A stretch of DNA of 64,000 bases from Miscanthus floridulus (Eukaryota > Streptophyta > Magnoliopsida > Poales > Poaceae): positions 21,120,502 to 21,184,501 of the forward strand of contig NC_089591.1 in assembly GCF_019320115.1 (NCBI RefSeq). Reading direction: 5' to 3'. Positions 44,992 through 58,500 of the stretch are shown here, piece by piece (position 1 is the stretch's first letter; every line of letters begins with the position of its first letter). The position numbers were made by a program, and so were the translations under genes. The notes under the pieces were generated by a model that was given only the letters and a program-made list of their open reading frames with translations, did not search any database and was not told where the DNA came from.

Positions 44992-47900
44992 TGTAACACC
45001 TTGGGTGTTTAAATATTAAAACCTGCCATGTCATCATATGCATTGCAAAGCATTTGGCATTTAGTGAAAATTTTGATATGCATACAGTAAAACAAGTTTA
45101 CCTTTATGTGGTATGTGTTGAATTGTATTGTTTGAATCAAGTTCAAAATTTGGTTTGGATTTGAATTTTTAAGAAAACCCTTATTTTCAACATTTAAATC
45201 CTACCCTGAAAACCCATTTCAAAATCTAAGCACATTTTGGGGTTGAGCCTTAAAGCAAAAGTGTAGAGCTTGTCAAGTTATACAAAGTTTGTTTTTGGAG
45301 TTTTCAAAGTTATGAAAAATTTGAAGTAATTTGAAAAGGCGTAATTCGTTAAATGTCCTCTATTTGAATTCAAAAGTGTATTTCAAAATGTAGACCGAAT
45401 TAGGGGGTGGTTATAAAAGCAAAGTTGTAGAACTTTGGATTTTGAGCAACTTTTATTTTTGGAGATTTTTTAGTTGTTATACAAATTTGGGAGTAATTTG
45501 AATTTTAAAATGGATGGTAGTTCTGTAAATATGGTGAACAGTGTCATGACCACCGCCCCACCGTCGGCGTTCCTTCTCTGGCGTTCCAGTTGCGTCTGTG
45601 ACCACCCTCGGCTTCGTGCTGGCATGAGCTGGTCACTGCATGTCGCCTCCTTGCTCTCTTTGCCGTTCTATAAATCTCAGACGACGTCGCCGTTCTTCAT
45701 TTCGCTGCTCTGTTTTTCCCGTTGCCTTACTCATCTCCAGCGAGCCATCGTCGTCGAACCAGCGCTAGTGCTGTTGTAGCAAAGTGCCCAATAGCTTCGC
45801 CTACTCGTTGGGCATCCATCTAGCTAGCTTGGGTCATCTGATTTTGTTAGGAAACCGCTATGAGCACCCTTCTTCCTCGCGGTCGACAACCTCACCAGAG
45901 ATCCCGTTTCACCATGGCCAGCGTCCTCCGGTGAGCCGTTGCCCTAGATCAGTGTACCTATGGCTTTGTCTCGATGCCGTGGTGCTTAATCCCTTGTTGC
46001 TTGGTCATTTTGCCCACTGCAGTCACTGGAACACCGTCACCGACGATCCTTGCTCCGACGTGATCACTGTGGACGTCTACCCGCGTCGCCGTTGCTCCTC
46101 TAGTCTCGCTCTTTGCTTCAACATGTTCGGGGTGAGCTACTGATGCTTCCTGAGCCATTTATTTAATTGCTACTAGTCTCTTGTCGCCGAGCCACCGCAT
46201 TTGCCATGGCCGGCGTCAGGCTTGTTTTGTGTTGTAATTAATCTTCGTAATGCCTCAAATCGATGCGCCTAGTCTTGGTGAGTGTTTTGGTACCTTGGCC
46301 GTCGCCGTTGGACTCATCGTCAGCGAGTTTGCGTCGATCAGCGCTGTCGCCGTCGTGGTCAAAGCTAGAGGTTGAAGATGACAAGTGGGACCCGATGTCA
46401 GTGACTGTGTAGTTCAAAATGAATTTTCTGTTTTCCAGATTTGAATGAATAGTGATGTAATTTGTTATATTTGTGTAGATTTATTTAGAGCTCCAAAAAT
46501 TATGAAAATTTTTGTGTGACCTCTCTATGATGAATACTATTTAGGAAAAATATGAAATGTTATTTTTCAGCACTTTTTGAATGTGATAACAATTGCTCAA
46601 TTAATTAATAAATGGGTTTCCATGATTTTTCTAGGCTTAATTAATTATCCAAAAATTATGAAAATGGTTTTGCCACTTAGTTATCATGTGATGAAAATTT
46701 AAAAAAAAAATTGAGCTCAATTGGAATAAGTTGATTTATTTCATAATTTTGAATTAAATAATTAATTCATAAAAGCAAATAGTAACCTTTAATAATTTAG
46801 GTTTTGTTTGAAATTTTGGATTGAGTGATGACCTTGAATCATTAGTTGGTAATTATCCTTGGCAATTGATGCATGTGTTACGAAAAAGATTTAGTTCGTT
46901 TGACTTGCAACTGTACCACAAAGGAAAGTTGTATTCGAGTTGTTAATTTTTGCATCCATCATCGAGCATCATGTTTCGTATCTCGCATCATGTTAAACAT
47001 AGCATTGTTACTACGTGTAGTGAACGAAGGTGAACACATGGTAGTTAATCAAGTTGCGGAGGAAGTTAATCCATCTATTGAGGTCGGATTGGATACTTGT
47101 GGAACGTCGTAGGAACCTAACTTTTCTGTCAACGAAGGCAAGCCCTGGATGCATTTAACCCTACCTTGTGTTTTACAAATTTTATCACTTTTGCTTTTAT
47201 ATACTGCATTAAGTGATTAGGAGTCAAGTGAAAACCTAATTGGTGCATTACCAACCTTGTTTTTCCATATCTACCTTGTTACCAGTTTTAATTCGAAAAT
47301 GACTAGTTATGCTTAGTCCTGCTTAGCCGGGTGATTACCTATCACCTGCAAGTTTTAAATGGATCTTTGGTTACTTATGTTATCATAAGATATGAGCATG
47401 TGAAGTAATAAATCTAGACCGGGCGGACTCGATGTGTGAGAGCCACAAGACATGGAGGTCTTATGAGCGGCTTCTTTCCGCCTGTGTCAATTAAGGTCCG
47501 TCCGTTGTTGAATTGCATGAGATGAGACTTTGTAGTACTAACCACATACTCTGGTAAGCCTTAACTTGGCTATTCTATTACGAGAATGGCTACTCACGCA
47601 CTAGGAGTGGAGAGATGGTGGGAATAGCATGTACCCACATGGCAATAGGCCAGATTGGTGGAGTACTGTATTCTCGGGTGGCGCGGACCCATTCTTATTT
47701 TAGAAGATCCGAGGGTAGATTGATATATGTAAGTCGGGGACCTGCATATGTCGTGTGGTTTGGAATCCCTAGCTAGGTTTAATCGGTTCGAATCATCATT
47801 GCTCCTCGGTTATGGAGACTCAACTCACTGTTCATCATCGTAGTTAATAACTGGAACTTGAGAAAGGTTTGAGAAAGAGATTGATATGAAGTTCATGATC

Positions 47901-48552
47901 TCATTACAGATCATGGCAGATTCATATGTGGTACTTATAAAGTTTTACATGTTCAGATAAAGAATTTTGTGAAAGAGCTTTTACGCAAAAGAACTTTGAT
48001 TATTGCTAAAGCCATACCTTGAATCCCTGAGCCTGCATTCCAGAGTCTTCTCAGTTTTTATTTCGGTTAAGTCTTGTTGAGTACTTTTGTACTCAGGGTT
48101 TGTTGACCCTTGTTGCAGGTGAGCCTCATGAGCAGGTCTATTTTGGACCCTGCTGCATGACTATTTTTCCTGTCGATGATGATAAGTGAATGTGTGATCC
48201 TTGGGTAGGATGCTTATTTTGTGTGTTATGTTTATGTTAATTATGCTACTCCACTACTACTATGGTTTGTAATAATTATCGAACTTAGTTTGTAAGGTTT
48301 GAAACAACTAGTTTATAAACTATGTTATCGTAAGACTTCCACTATTTTACTCTGATATATATATTTGAATAAATGTTGTGATACTGCAATGACTCTGTAA
48401 TGTGATCCTGCTCGGAAATCATGGATGATTCGGGGTTCCCTAAGGACACCCGAGAAACTTCTTAAGTTACCAGGAACATATGCATAGTTGTCAAAGGTCG
48501 TTGGACAGTGATAAGTGCATGTGAATCCTATAATTTAGGAGGTTCTGCCATA
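44992..48552 (+). repeat. Tekay-type solo LTR, about 3.56 kb
   Basis: It starts TGTAACACCTTGGGTG and ends GGTTCTGCCATA, the same termini as the Tekay LTRs apart from CA to TA. It has a TATA box (CTATAAAT near 45668), a GC-rich leader, donor-like GGTGAGCTAC at 46131 and the double hairpin at 48078-48109. Neither PBS nor PPT adjoins it, so it is a solo LTR. Flanks ACGCC and GCACC match at three of five bases, so the target duplication is uncertain. It is closer to the Tekay-2 LTR than to the Tekay-1 LTR. Confidence 0.82.
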
Positions 48553-50899
48553 GCACCCCACTCTATTCATCGATGAAGACTGGGTGAATGTGTAGTAGCA
48601 ACACCAACATGTTGGCCCCTACATGTTTGCTCTGAGGGACTAGGATCTCTCCTAAAGGATTTGGGCTAGGTGGATGAGGTCGGCGAGTGGTGCGGTAGGT
48701 GGAGGAAGGCATGGGTGTAACACCCAAACCCATTAGTATCCTATAGTAGTTGTGAAGTTGGCCCATGTGGCCCAAGTGGCACATGTTGATATGTTGTTGG
48801 TGGGTTTAGTACTATCTTGGAAGTTTAGGAGGGTGAGAGCCAGCTTATAAGCCTTGTCGTTCCAAACATAGCACCTCTAGATTAACCCTTTAACACGAAG
48901 CGAGGACGAAAGTGTAAGCGAGGTGCTTTGCATATGTAGGCCCGTTCGACATGCGGAGTTGGGCCATATAATTAGTTTTAGACATGGGGTGTTACAACAG
49001 GTGGCTTGGTAAGGAAGCCGACATCCCGAGGAGTGGAAGGAGGAGTGGTGTTGGCCAAGGGAGTAGTGGGTGGAGGGCAGAGGCGATGATAAGATGGAGA
49101 CCGGCACCTTTCTCGATGCTCGTGGCTCACTCGGCGAGGTAGATAGGTCATATAGCCTGACTACCCGAGTGCGTTCATGAATCTTCACAAGCACCTAGTT
49201 TTCCTTCTTAATGGGCAACAGACCCACTACGGACGGTTCAACTTAATCCAACGACTAACAAGTTAGTAGGCGACGTAGCCTAATCGGGTGACTGAGCTTG
49301 GCTGATCTACCATTACCCATATTTTTGTACACCATTTATTGATCCCTCTATGCCATGTCGATGCATTTTTTGGGCCACACAATCCCACCTCACCGCCATC
49401 AGACTTCGCGTACAAAACCAAGACAGAACCATGCAAACATGTATGACACGCATTGGAGACTTGTACTTGTACATACCAACACATGCAACATGAAGCCCAC
49501 ACATGCAAACATGCTGCTTGCACGCCCTAGCAGAGTACTAGTTTGGAGGCCGCTAGGCCGAGAGTTCAGGATAGGGGTCGTGCCGCTAGATCTAGCGTGG
49601 AGTTGACCTGGAGGATCATGAGAGCGGTGAGCTCGCCAAGGGATGATAGGACTAGTGTCTAGATCTGGTGCAGGGCCATGGGTCTAGCTAGTGGCAAGGG
49701 GTTAGGGTGGTGGACGACCAGCAGTAGGAGTCAACTAGAGAAGATGAAGAACAAGGTCATCCATGGTGCTCCTCAATGGAAAAGAGAAAGGGTTAGGGGA
49801 ACGATCAATAGGCATGGATTTGCACAACCAAGTATAGCACGATGTAGATAACAAAGGGAGCTACCTTGTGGTGGTCATGGTTGATGTTGCAATGCGATAG
49901 TTTGGTCAGAAAAGCTCGACGGAGAGTTCGCTAAAAACCTAGCTGTGGAGAACTTCGACTTTAGATGTAGGAGGCTACGGGTGGCAGCATGAGAATGGAT
50001 TGTACTTCTGCAACAAGATCATCGGCATATATATTGGTTGGGTTTTCGATAGGTGAAAAAACCAGATATTTTATTATTTTTAGAATTAATTAATTTTGTG
50101 AATAAAATAATTCTAGAAAATCCTAGAATTATTTGTCATGAAAAACACTCCGAAAGCTTTGAAAATTTGGGAAAATTTTTAGAGACATTTTGGAGTATAA
50201 GGGACCCAAACAAAGTATTTGAAGCTTATGAAAAGATATTTTGGAGCATCGAAAAATTATATTATACTCGCAGAAAAGTGGGAAAAGTTCTAGAAAAGCT
50301 GAAATAATTCTTAGGATGTTTGTAGAGATAGGTTGATGAATAATGAACTCAAATGAGTTAGTTGGATTATAGATAAAAGATTTTGGGAAACTCCAAATGA
50401 AATAAGGAATTTGATGATAGAAAAAGACGGAGACAAGCCAAAAAAGATAAATGACTTACTAAACGTGTTTTGAAAACTTTACGCACTCACAACAAAAAGT
50501 CAAGCAAAAGCATGTGAAATTAAATTTAGAAAAATTTGAAATTTCATATTTTTCTACAACTAAATTTGTGCTTGGTCAAACTAAACTTAGTAAATTTTAT
50601 CAAAATATTAAAATCATTCAGTTTATTTTGTGTTTTCTACTCACAACCTAAAACCAAAACTTTTAGGGTGTGACAAACAGCACTGCCAAGCCCTCATCAA
50701 GGAATACCTACAACAACCAAACCAAGGTATGGCTTCTGCATCTATAGTTACAAACATTAATAGGTTGCAAAGACAGATGATACACAACGCTACAAGGACT
50801 ACACCAATGCCTCCCCTTTATAGGACCATGCTACCGGCACTTCTACCAGGACCAAGGAGTCACTCTGATGCCTCAACAGCCCCAGATCAAACTCATCAT
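48553..50899. other. Mosaic of degraded repeat fragments, no gene recognised
   Basis: It contains a 281-bp unit with inverted ends (48716-48996) and GC-rich unclassified DNA to about 50040. An AT-rich stretch ends GGGTGTGACA at 50675; read on the minus strand it begins TGTCACACCCTAAAAG, like the start of a gypsy LTR. An unidentified 220-base piece (50676-50899) follows. Short ORFs here show no family signature. Confidence 0.5.
48716..48996. repeat. 281-bp element with TGTAACACCC / GGGTGTTACA ends
   Basis: Perfect 10-bp inverted termini beginning TG and ending CA. It is compatible with a small solo LTR (TRIM-like) or a miniature element. No clear target duplication flanks it. Confidence 0.5.
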
Positions 50900-51741
50900 C
50901 ACTACTAGATTTATAGGGGCGGCTCTTGATGATTCGGAGGGGTGGTTTTGCCAACCGCCCGTACCAAAAGGGTGGCTAAAAATGGCTGATTTATAGGTGC
51001 AGTTGGCCAGCCGCTCCTATAAATCGGATTTATAGGGGCGGCTCAATATTCAACCGCTCCTATAAATCCGTTTCAAAAAAATTCACAAATTTGGGCGAAA
51101 AAATAGGATTTTTTTAATCCGGGGAGGCCCCCACTGGTCACCTAGGGTCATGCACTTCTTCGCGTGACTCCACGGCCGGTGGGGTTGAAACCCATGAACT
51201 TGGGCTCGTGCGTCCCCTTCTCTAACCACTCCACCCATCACTCACTTGTGTCCATAATTGATTTTCTGTACCCGCATATTATGCTAAACTGAGTTTAAAT
51301 TGACTGATTGAGGCCTTAAACAAATTCAAATTGTAACACACTAAAAATTTTCATGGTTTTAAAATAGGAGAAAATGATTTAATTATGCATTTTGTGAGCA
51401 TTGAAATTTTGAAAAATAATAACTTTATTAAAATTAAAATCAAATATAGGTCTACATACATGTCTATGCACTCACGCTGCTACATATTATTTTTGAATTG
51501 TGGTTTGAAATCAAACTTCAAATTGATTTGAATTTGTATTTCAAAATTGGTTTGGAAAATTAGAAAAAAAGAGAAAGGATTTTTCTCCCTCCCTTGCTTT
51601 CAGCCTGTTGGCTCAGCTCCCGCCGGCCCAGCCTCGCTCGCGCAGCCCATCTCACTTGTGCTTTCTCCCATAGTGGCCAGCTGGCGGCCTAGTAGTGCGC
51701 TGCGCCGTTCCTCTCATGCACCCTGAGTCGCTGACCAATCG
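50900..51741. mobile_element. CACTA (En/Spm) transposon end, extent unknown
   Basis: It begins CACTACTAGATTTATAGGGG at 50900. Two subterminal inverted pairs follow: GATTTATAGG with CCTATAAATC at 50988-51025 and again at 51027-51068. A CACTA start with repeated GATTTATAGGGGCGG motifs is typical of grass CACTA elements. From 51069 the sequence is noncoding and AT-rich, then GC-rich near 51600. Tekay-2 interrupts it at 51742. The other end was not found, so how far it reaches past 63557 is unknown. Confidence 0.7.
51737..51741. other. Target site duplication AATCG of Tekay-2 (left)
   Basis: AATCG here and at 63553-63557 flank the element exactly. Confidence 0.95.
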
Positions 51742-54700
51742 TGTGGCAGAACCTCCTAAGTTATTGGGCCCACATGCACCTGTCACTGTCCGACGACCAT
51801 TGACATTCATGCATATGTTTCCATTAACTTAAAAAGACTGTCGGGTGTCCTCGGGGAACCCCGAATCATCCACGATTTCCGAGCAGGATCACGTTACAGA
51901 GTCATTGCAGTATTACAACATTTATTCAAATATCAAAACCAGAGTGAAATCAGCGGAAGTCTTACAATAACATAGTTTACAAACCAGTTGTTTCAAAGCT
52001 TACAAACTAAGTTCGATAATTATTACAAACCATAGTAGTAGTGGAGTGGCATAATTAACATATACTTAACACACAAAATAAACATCCTGCCCAAGGATCA
52101 CACATTTAATTCTCATCGTCAGAACGAATGATAGTCATGCAGCACGATCCAAAACAGATCTGCTCATGAGGCTCACCTGCAACAAGGGGTCAACGAACCC
52201 TGAGTACAAAGGTACTCAACAAGACTTATCCGAAATCTTAACTGATAAACTCAGTAATGCAGGCTCAAGGATTCAAGGTATAGCTTTAACAATGATCAAA
52301 GTTCTTTTGCGTAAAAGCTCTTTTAACAACATTCTTTATATAGAAAACTTCTCTATAATTATATACAAAGCTGACACGATCCGCACTGAGATCATGAAAC
52401 TTCATATCCAACTTCTTCACAAGCCTTAGTCAAGTTCTGGTTATTAATTCTATGATGATGAACAGTGAGTTGAGTCTCCATAACCGAGGAGCAACGACGA
52501 TTCGAACCGATTAAGCCCAGCTGGGGATTCCAGACCACACGACATATGCAGGTCCCCGACTCACATATATCAACCTATCCTCGGATCCTCTAAAACAAGA
52601 ACGGGTCCGCGCCACCCGAGAATACAGCACACCTCAAATCCGGCCACATTCCAGCCACGAGGGTACACGCTATTCCCGCCATCTCTCCACTCCCAGTGCG
52701 CGAGTAGCCATTCTCATAATAGAATTGCTAAGTTCAGGCTTACCGGAGTATGTGGTTAGTACTACAAATTCTCATCTCATACAATTCAACAACGGACGTG
52801 CCTTAATCGACACAGGCGGAAAGAACCCGCTCATAAGACCTCCATGTCTTGTGGCTCACACACACCGAGTCCGCCCGGTCTAGATTTATTACTCCACATT
52901 CCCATATCACATGCTAACATAATTAATCAAGGTTCCATTTAAAACTTGCAGGTGGCAGGTAGTCACCCGACTTTCATCGTTCTACGCATAGCTAAGCAAA
53001 ACTAAACATATACGAGTTTAAGATTGGTAATATGGTAAATATGGAATAACAAGGGTGGTAATGCAACAATTAGGCTTTTACTTAACTCCTAATCACTTAA
53101 TGCAGTAACGGAAAGCAAAAGCGAAATTAATTTATAAAACACAAGGTAGGGTTCTATGCATCCGGGGCTTGCCTTCGTTGACGGAAAAGTCCGATTCCTG
53201 CGACGTTACACAAGTATTTGACCCGACCTCAACAGACGGATTAACTTCTTCAACAGCTTGATTAACTACCACGTTTTCACCTTCGTTCACTATACGTAAT
53301 AACAATGCCATGTTTAATATGATGCAGAATTCGAAACATGATGCTCGATGAGGGATGAAAAATTAATAATTTGAATACAACTTTCCTTCGCGGTACAGTT
53401 GCAAGTCAAACAAACTAATTCTTTTTCGTAAACACATACATCAACTGCCAAGGATCATTAACAACAAATGACCCAAGGTCATCACTCAATCCAAAATTTC
53501 AAACAAAACCTAAATCACTAAAGGTTACTATTTGCTTTTATGAATTAATTATTTAATTCAAAATTATGAAATAAATCAACTTATTCTAATTGAGCCCAAA
53601 ATTTTAGTACATGTTCATTACATGTTAACTAAGTGGCAAAACAAATTTCATAATTTTTGGATAAATAAATAAGCCTAGAAAAATCCTGGAAATCCATTTA
53701 TGAATAAATTGAGCAATTTTTATCACATTTAAAACTTACTGAAAAACATTATTTCATATTTTTCTTAAATACTATACATCTCAGAGAAGTCACACAAAAA
53801 TTTTCATAATTTTTGGAGCTCTAAATAAATCTACACAAAAATAACAAAAACATACACTATTCATTCAAATCTGAAAATAGAAAAATCTATTTGAACGCTG
53901 AGTCACTGACATCGGACCCCACCTGTCATCTTCTACCTCCCGCGTGTTGACTACGACGACGACGGCGCTGACCGGCGCAAACTCACCGACGGTGAACCCA
54001 AAGGCGACGGTCAAGGTACCAAAATGACCACATCATCACGGCGCATCGACTGAAGGCACTAGCTAGACGAATTACTACGAGTTACGAGCTTGGCGTCGGC
54101 CATGGCGGATGCGGTGGCTCGGCGACGTTATGCCGGCGAAATGAAGCCGAAAACGGGGAAACAGAGGGCATGGGAAGGTCCAGTAGCTCACCACGAACAC
54201 GTTCAAGCAAGAATTAAGGCCGGAGAAGCAACGGTGAAGCGGGGCAGCGTTCACAGCGATCACGGCGGTGCGAGCAATAACGACGGCGGTGTTCTAGTGG
54301 CTGTGGTGGACAAAACGAGCAATCAATAAGATATTAAGCACCACAGCATCACGGAGAAGCTGAAACAATGCTTCCCGAGATCAGAAGCTCACCATAGAGT
54401 ACTGGCCACGACGGCGCTCGCTCGACGGGGACTCTGCCGGCCGCGAGGAAGAAGAGCGTGGTCAGTGAGTTCTCGGCGAAATCAGCCGACCACAGTTGGC
54501 TGGGTGGATGCGCAAGAGAAAGACGGAACTGGAACGGCCTTTACCAAGATGACCGCGGCGCTAGGGAGACGGTGCGGGCTCGCCGGAGCTATGGCGGTGG
54601 TGTCGGGAAAACAGAGCAAGAGAACGGGGCCAACGGCGACGGCCTGGGCTAAATAGAGCAGCTCAGAAGCGCAAGGAAGCTGCGCTGTGGCCTTCACTGC

Positions 54701-55336
54701 GCCAGCGCGATGCCAAAGACGGCCACGACCGCGCCGGGAAGCAAACCGAAGGTCGCCGCCGGTGTAGCCTGAGCGGTGAGTACTGTTCACAGAAATTACA
54801 AGTTTGCCATTCGCCAAATTTCACAAATTACTCTCAAATTTTCATAACAACTCAAAAATCTCCAAAAATAAAAGTTGTTCAAAATCAAAAGTTCTACAAC
54901 TTTGCTTTTATAACCATCTCCTAATTCGGTCTAGATTTTGAAATGAACTTTTGAATTTGAATAGGGAAATTTACCGAATTACGCCTTTTTGATTTACTCA
55001 AAAAATTTCTAAACAACTTGAAAAACTCCAAAAACAAACTTTGTATAACTTGCCAAGCTCTACACTTTTGCTTTTGGGCCCAACCCCAAAATATGCTTAG
55101 ATTTTGAAATGGATTTTCAGGGTAGGGTTTAAATGTTGAAAAGCGGGGTTTTTTGGAAAAATTCCAAATCCAAACAAACATTGAACTTTAAGTCAAACAA
55201 TACATTGCAACACATACCACATAAATATAAACTTGTTTTAGTAAATGCACATCAAAGTTTTCACCAAATGCCAAATGCTTTGCAATGCATATGATGACAT
55301 GTCAGATTTTAATATTTAAACACCCGAGGTGTTACA
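51742..55336 (-). repeat. 3' LTR of Tekay-2, 3595 bp
   Basis: On the minus strand it starts TGTAACACCTCGGGTG at 55336 and ends GGTTCTGCCACA at 51742. It contains a TATA-like CTCTATTTAG near 54655, donor-like GGTGAGC at 54191 and the double hairpin (complement of 52187-52218). Confidence 0.95.
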
Positions 55337-55371
55337 ATCCTTCCCCCTAAAAGAAATCTCGCCCCGAGATT
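55337..55371 (-). other. Polypurine tract and hairpin of Tekay-2
   Basis: On the minus strand AATCTCGGGGCGAGATT (7-bp stem, loop GGG) precedes TTTTAGGGGGAAGGAT and the LTR start. The stem is identical to that of Tekay-1 while the loop differs. Confidence 0.85.
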
Positions 55372-55503
55372 CAAAGCCATAGGGTAAGTAATGGAAAAGG
55401 AAATGTGTCGCGAGAATACATACAAACTCTGTCCATAAAACAGCTGAGGTCCCTTTTACAAAACACAACATGTACTACCGAGCTCAACTAACATTACTCG
55501 ATT

Positions 55504-58500
55504 CTATATTGACGCTAAAAATTCGGGAAACTTTTCTAACAAGTAATCTTCTGATTCCCAAGTAGCTTCCTCTTCTGAATGTTGATTCCATTGTATTTTA
55601 TAGAACTTGATTGTCCGTCTTCGAGTAACACGATCTTTCTGATCTAACACTCGGATAGGATATTCGGAATAAGTTAAATCCGGTTCTAGTTCCACTCCTT
55701 CAACTTCAATATTCTGTTCAGGCACTCGGAGACACTTCTTCAATTGAGAAACATGGAACACATCATGCACAGCTGCAAGATGTTCAGGTAATTTCAAACG
55801 ATATGCCACTTTTCCATTTCTTGACATAAATTCAAACCTATTGTTCTCACTGTCAAACAATTGCAATAACTTTTGTGACTGAGAGCATCGGCAACCACAT
55901 TTGCTTTACCAGGGTGATAATGTACTTCCAAATCATAATCCTTAATCAGTTCTAACCATCTTCTTTGTCGCATGTTCAACTCTGACTGAGTAAAGATATA
56001 CTTTAAGCTTTTGTGGTCTGTATACATATGACACGTATTACCAAGCAGGTAATGCCGCCAAATCTTCAGAGCATGAACCACAGCTGCTAACTCCAAGTCA
56101 TGAGTCGGATAATGTTCTTCATGTTGCTTAAGTTGCCTAGATGCATAGGCAATGACTCGGCCTTCTTGCATCAACACACATCCAATACCAATACCTGAAG
56201 CATCACAATAAACATCAAACGGCTTCTCGATGTCAGGTTGGGCTAACACTGGCGCAGTAGTCAACAGTCTCTTCAAAGTCTGGAAAGCCTCTTCACAATC
56301 TGATGACCAGACAAACTTAACTTGGTTCTTCAACAATTCAGTTATGGACTTTGATATCTTTGAGAAGTCTAGAATAAACCGACGGTAATATCCCGCCAAA
56401 CCCAGAAAACTCCGAACTTGATGAACTGTGGTTGGCGGTTTTCAATCAAGCACATCCTTCACTTTGCTGGGATCAACTGCAACTCCTTCGGCTGATAAGA
56501 CATGTCCAAGAAATTGCACTTCTTTAAGCCAAAAATCACACTTGCTGAACTTGGCATATAGTTGATGTTCTCTCAAGCGGGTCAGAACAATTCTGAGATG
56601 TTCTGCATGTTCTTTCTTATTCTTGGAATATACTAAAATGTCATCAATAAACACCACTACAAACTTGTCTAGCTCCGGCATGAATACTGAGTTCATAAGA
56701 TACATGAAATGAGCTGGAGCATTTGTCAAACCAAAAGACATTACCAAGTATTCATATAACCCATATCTTGTGGTAAATGCCGTTTTGGGAATATCCTCAG
56801 GCTTTATCTTGATTTGGTGATATCCTGATCTCAAATCTATCTTGGAGAAAACTTTGGCTCCGGCCAGTTGATCAAAAAGCAGATCTATCCGAGGTAATGG
56901 ATACTTATTCTTGATGGTCACTTCATTCAATGGACGATAGTCAACACATAACCTCAGGCTCTCATCTTTCTTTTTCACAAAAATTGCCGGACATCCCCAA
57001 GGTGAAGAACTAGGTTGGATAAACCCTTTCTTAATCAATTCTTGTAACTGAGTTTTCAACTCGGCCAATTCCTTAGGTGGCATCCTATAAGCTCTCCGAG
57101 AAATCGGAGCTGTTCCAGGTTGTAACTCTATATTGAACTGTACATCCCTATCAGGTGGTAGACTGGGTAAATCTTCAGAAAACACATCCGGAAATTCACA
57201 CACTACCAGAATATCTCTAATCTCTTTGACAGCAGTTGCACAAATCTTGCCCACTGATCTTCTTAGGGTTGGAAGTTGGATAAGAAGTTGAGAATTACTA
57301 TCAGGCAAACTCACTCTTAAGGTCCTATTCAAAGCATCTATAACAGCCTTATGCTGATACATCCAATTCATTCCCAAGATTACATCTATATCCTGATCCT
57401 TAAGGATAATCATGGTAGTGGGAAAAATATGCCCACCCAGGTTTACGGGTACCTGGTATACCATCTCCTTAGTACACAGACGTCCCTCGGGCGACTGTAT
57501 AAAGAAACTTTCCTTTGTTGCCCCAATCGAAATTTCATGCTTCACGACAAATGTTCTATTGATGAATGAATGCGATGCGCCAGAATCAAAAAGTATAACT
57601 GCAGGGTGATTGGCAACAAGAAACATACCCATCATCACTGGCTCCCCTTCCGGAATTTCTCCAGCTTGAATATAGAACACCCATCCTGTCTTCCTCTCAT
57701 CTTTGCCCTTCTGAGCATTCTGATTGGGGTTCTTGTTTGGTGCCTGACCCTGTTGTTGATTGGCAGGAGCCTTCTGATAATTTTGATTAGCCTGCCTAGG
57801 ATATGGACATTCCTTGGAGAAATGACCAGTCCTTCCACAATTATAGCACGGATAGTTGTGACCCTGGGATGTTGGAGTATTGCCACCAGGAGTATTGGTT
57901 GACTGTGAACTCGGATAGGTTATAGCAGGATGGACATTTGACTGTTGCCCGGCTTGGAACTGCGGCGGACGATAAGGAGGACGATTATGATGTACTAGAT
58001 GATAAATCACCCTTTGCCTCTTCGGATTTCCCCCAAAAGATCCAGACGGCACACTCTTTTTCTTTTTGAGCTCCTTGTGCTGCCGATACTTTGATTCTGA
58101 AGCAATTGCAATATTTACTGCCTCATGATAAGTGACATTGGTGCAAGTGGTCATCATAGTCTGCAACTTGGTATTCAGGCCTCTCATAAACCACCTCTTC
58201 TTCTTGACATCGGTATTGACATGTTCGGATGCATATTGGGACAGATGATTAAACCTTCCCACATACTGCATCACGCTTTGATCTCCTTGTTTCAAAGCAA
58301 GGAATTCATCTAGCTTCATAGCCATTACTCCTTCAGGGATATAATGGGCTCTAAAGGCTGTACGGAACTCAGCCCAAGTTATTGGAATGCCAGTTGGTTG
58401 CATAGCCACTAAGTTTGCCCACCAAGCACTTGCTGCTCCTCTAAGTTGTTGGGCGGCAAACGTAGGTTTCTGATACTCTGTGCATGGGATAAGGTCAAAT

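Noticed and set aside
50630..50908. 92-codon ORF before the CACTA end
   Set aside because: It begins in an AT-rich LTR-like segment and ends within the CACTA terminus; no family signature. It could be a fragment of a captured exon but nothing supports that.
52166..52429. 87-codon ORF identical in both Tekay-2 LTRs (52166 and 60382)
   Set aside because: It runs antisense through the conserved double hairpin region; identity is explained by LTR duplication.
54075..54817. GC-rich ORFs in Tekay-2 LTRs, repeated at 62291-63033
   Set aside because: They are in the LTR leader and present twice only because LTRs are. No domain is recognisable and frames exist on both strands.
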